Assembly (NCBI GenBank): GCA_032716605.1 | Contig: CM064552.1 | Span: 8,601,791 to 8,665,790, forward strand | Direction of reading: 5' to 3' | From: Paralithodes platypus | Taxonomy: Eukaryota > Arthropoda > Malacostraca > Decapoda > Lithodidae | Length of the DNA: 64,000 nucleotides | Shown here: positions 63,815 to 64,000 of the stretch, one piece after another | Numbering within the stretch: the stretch's first letter is position 1 | Layout of the letters: every line of letters starts with the position of its first letter | Notes under the pieces: model-generated | Database searches by the model: none | The model's input: the letters and a program-made list of their open reading frames with translations, nothing else | Told to the model about the DNA's origin: nothing | Position numbers and translations under genes: made by a program

Positions 63815-64000
63815 TCTAATGATAGCCAGAGAATAAATGAAGAAAAGCAGCAATATACTACTGAAGGGGTCAATTATGTACCCCTTCTGTACCGGTGACG
63901 TCTTTTGGAGTTTTCTTCTAGCTATATTTAGACGATTTTGTGCAGCTTAATTAAGAAGGATCTGTGGTAGCAAAAAAGGGTGAAGTGAGGTAGTTCGAAG
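63815..64000. mobile_element. MITE family P2-like, cut by window end
   Basis: ATCGTCTAATGATAGCC, TGTACCGGTGACGTC and TTTAGACGATTTTGTGCAGC match P2; again it sits next to a family B element. Confidence 0.5.

Larger units (their letters stand above)
38402..64000 (-). repeat. Right arm of giant inverted duplication
   Basis: This is the inverted counterpart of 1-28132. The part with a partner inside the window is 38402-63141; 63142-64000 would pair with sequence left of the window. The inner boundary at 38402 falls inside a degenerate tandem repeat upstream of GR3. Arm-specific events: no LINE at 53950-53958, a 357-bp deletion in the LINE endonuclease near 42076, a shorter 37-bp array, a longer 10-bp array, and a poly(G) run near 47893. 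Confidence 0.95.

Overview
This is a repeat-rich animal genomic window, most likely from an arthropod and plausibly a decapod crustacean. That placement is inferred from three interrupted chemoreceptor genes of the arthropod gustatory receptor (GR, 7tm_7) type and from the mixture of BEL/Pao, Penelope-like, RTE-like, Harbinger and TTAA-targeting elements. No species-specific marker was seen. There is no bacterial-style gene organisation and no confident RNA gene.

The dominant structure is a very large inverted duplication. Bases 1-28132 (left arm) are a near-identical reverse complement of 38402-63141 (right arm), and the right arm continues past the part that has a partner in this window. 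The left arm ends exactly at a 100-base N gap (28133-28232). Bases 28233-38401 form a single-copy spacer. Each arm carries, from outside inwards: a MITE with an amplified 37-bp array, a poly(A) retroposon, a decayed BEL/Pao pol, nested TTAA MITEs, an intact four-exon GR gene, more tandem repeats, a large chimeric LINE/transposon ORF flanked by a 600-bp inverted repeat, and a foldback element. The spacer holds a head-to-head pair of Penelope-like elements, two intact family A MITEs and the partial elements around them, and a third GR gene.

GR genes: GR1 (left arm, + strand, exons 8925-10352, 13946-14014, 17566-17652, 18670-18744), GR2 (right arm, - strand, exons 56289-54862, 52191-52123, 48595-48509, 47482-47408) and GR3 (spacer, - strand, exons 37480-36326, 36152-36084, 33907-33821, 33546-33448). 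In all three, exons 2, 3 and 4 begin in phase 0, exons 2 and 3 are 69 and 87 bp, and the last exon encodes the GR signature TYLxILLQF. GR1 and GR2 differ from GR3 by a tandemly repeated block of about 24 residues in the large loop before TM5. Introns are filled with MITEs and LINE debris.

The remaining sequence is almost entirely transposable elements. Two related TTAA-flanked MITE families (called A and B here) occur about thirty times and share a hairpin core. The two arms differ by about 1-2 percent and by repeat-length changes, one LINE insertion (left only, empty site visible on the right) and a 357-bp deletion (right). The inverted duplication is therefore either a real palindromic duplication or two haplotypes wrongly joined at the N gap. 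The coincidence of arm end and gap makes the artefact a serious possibility.
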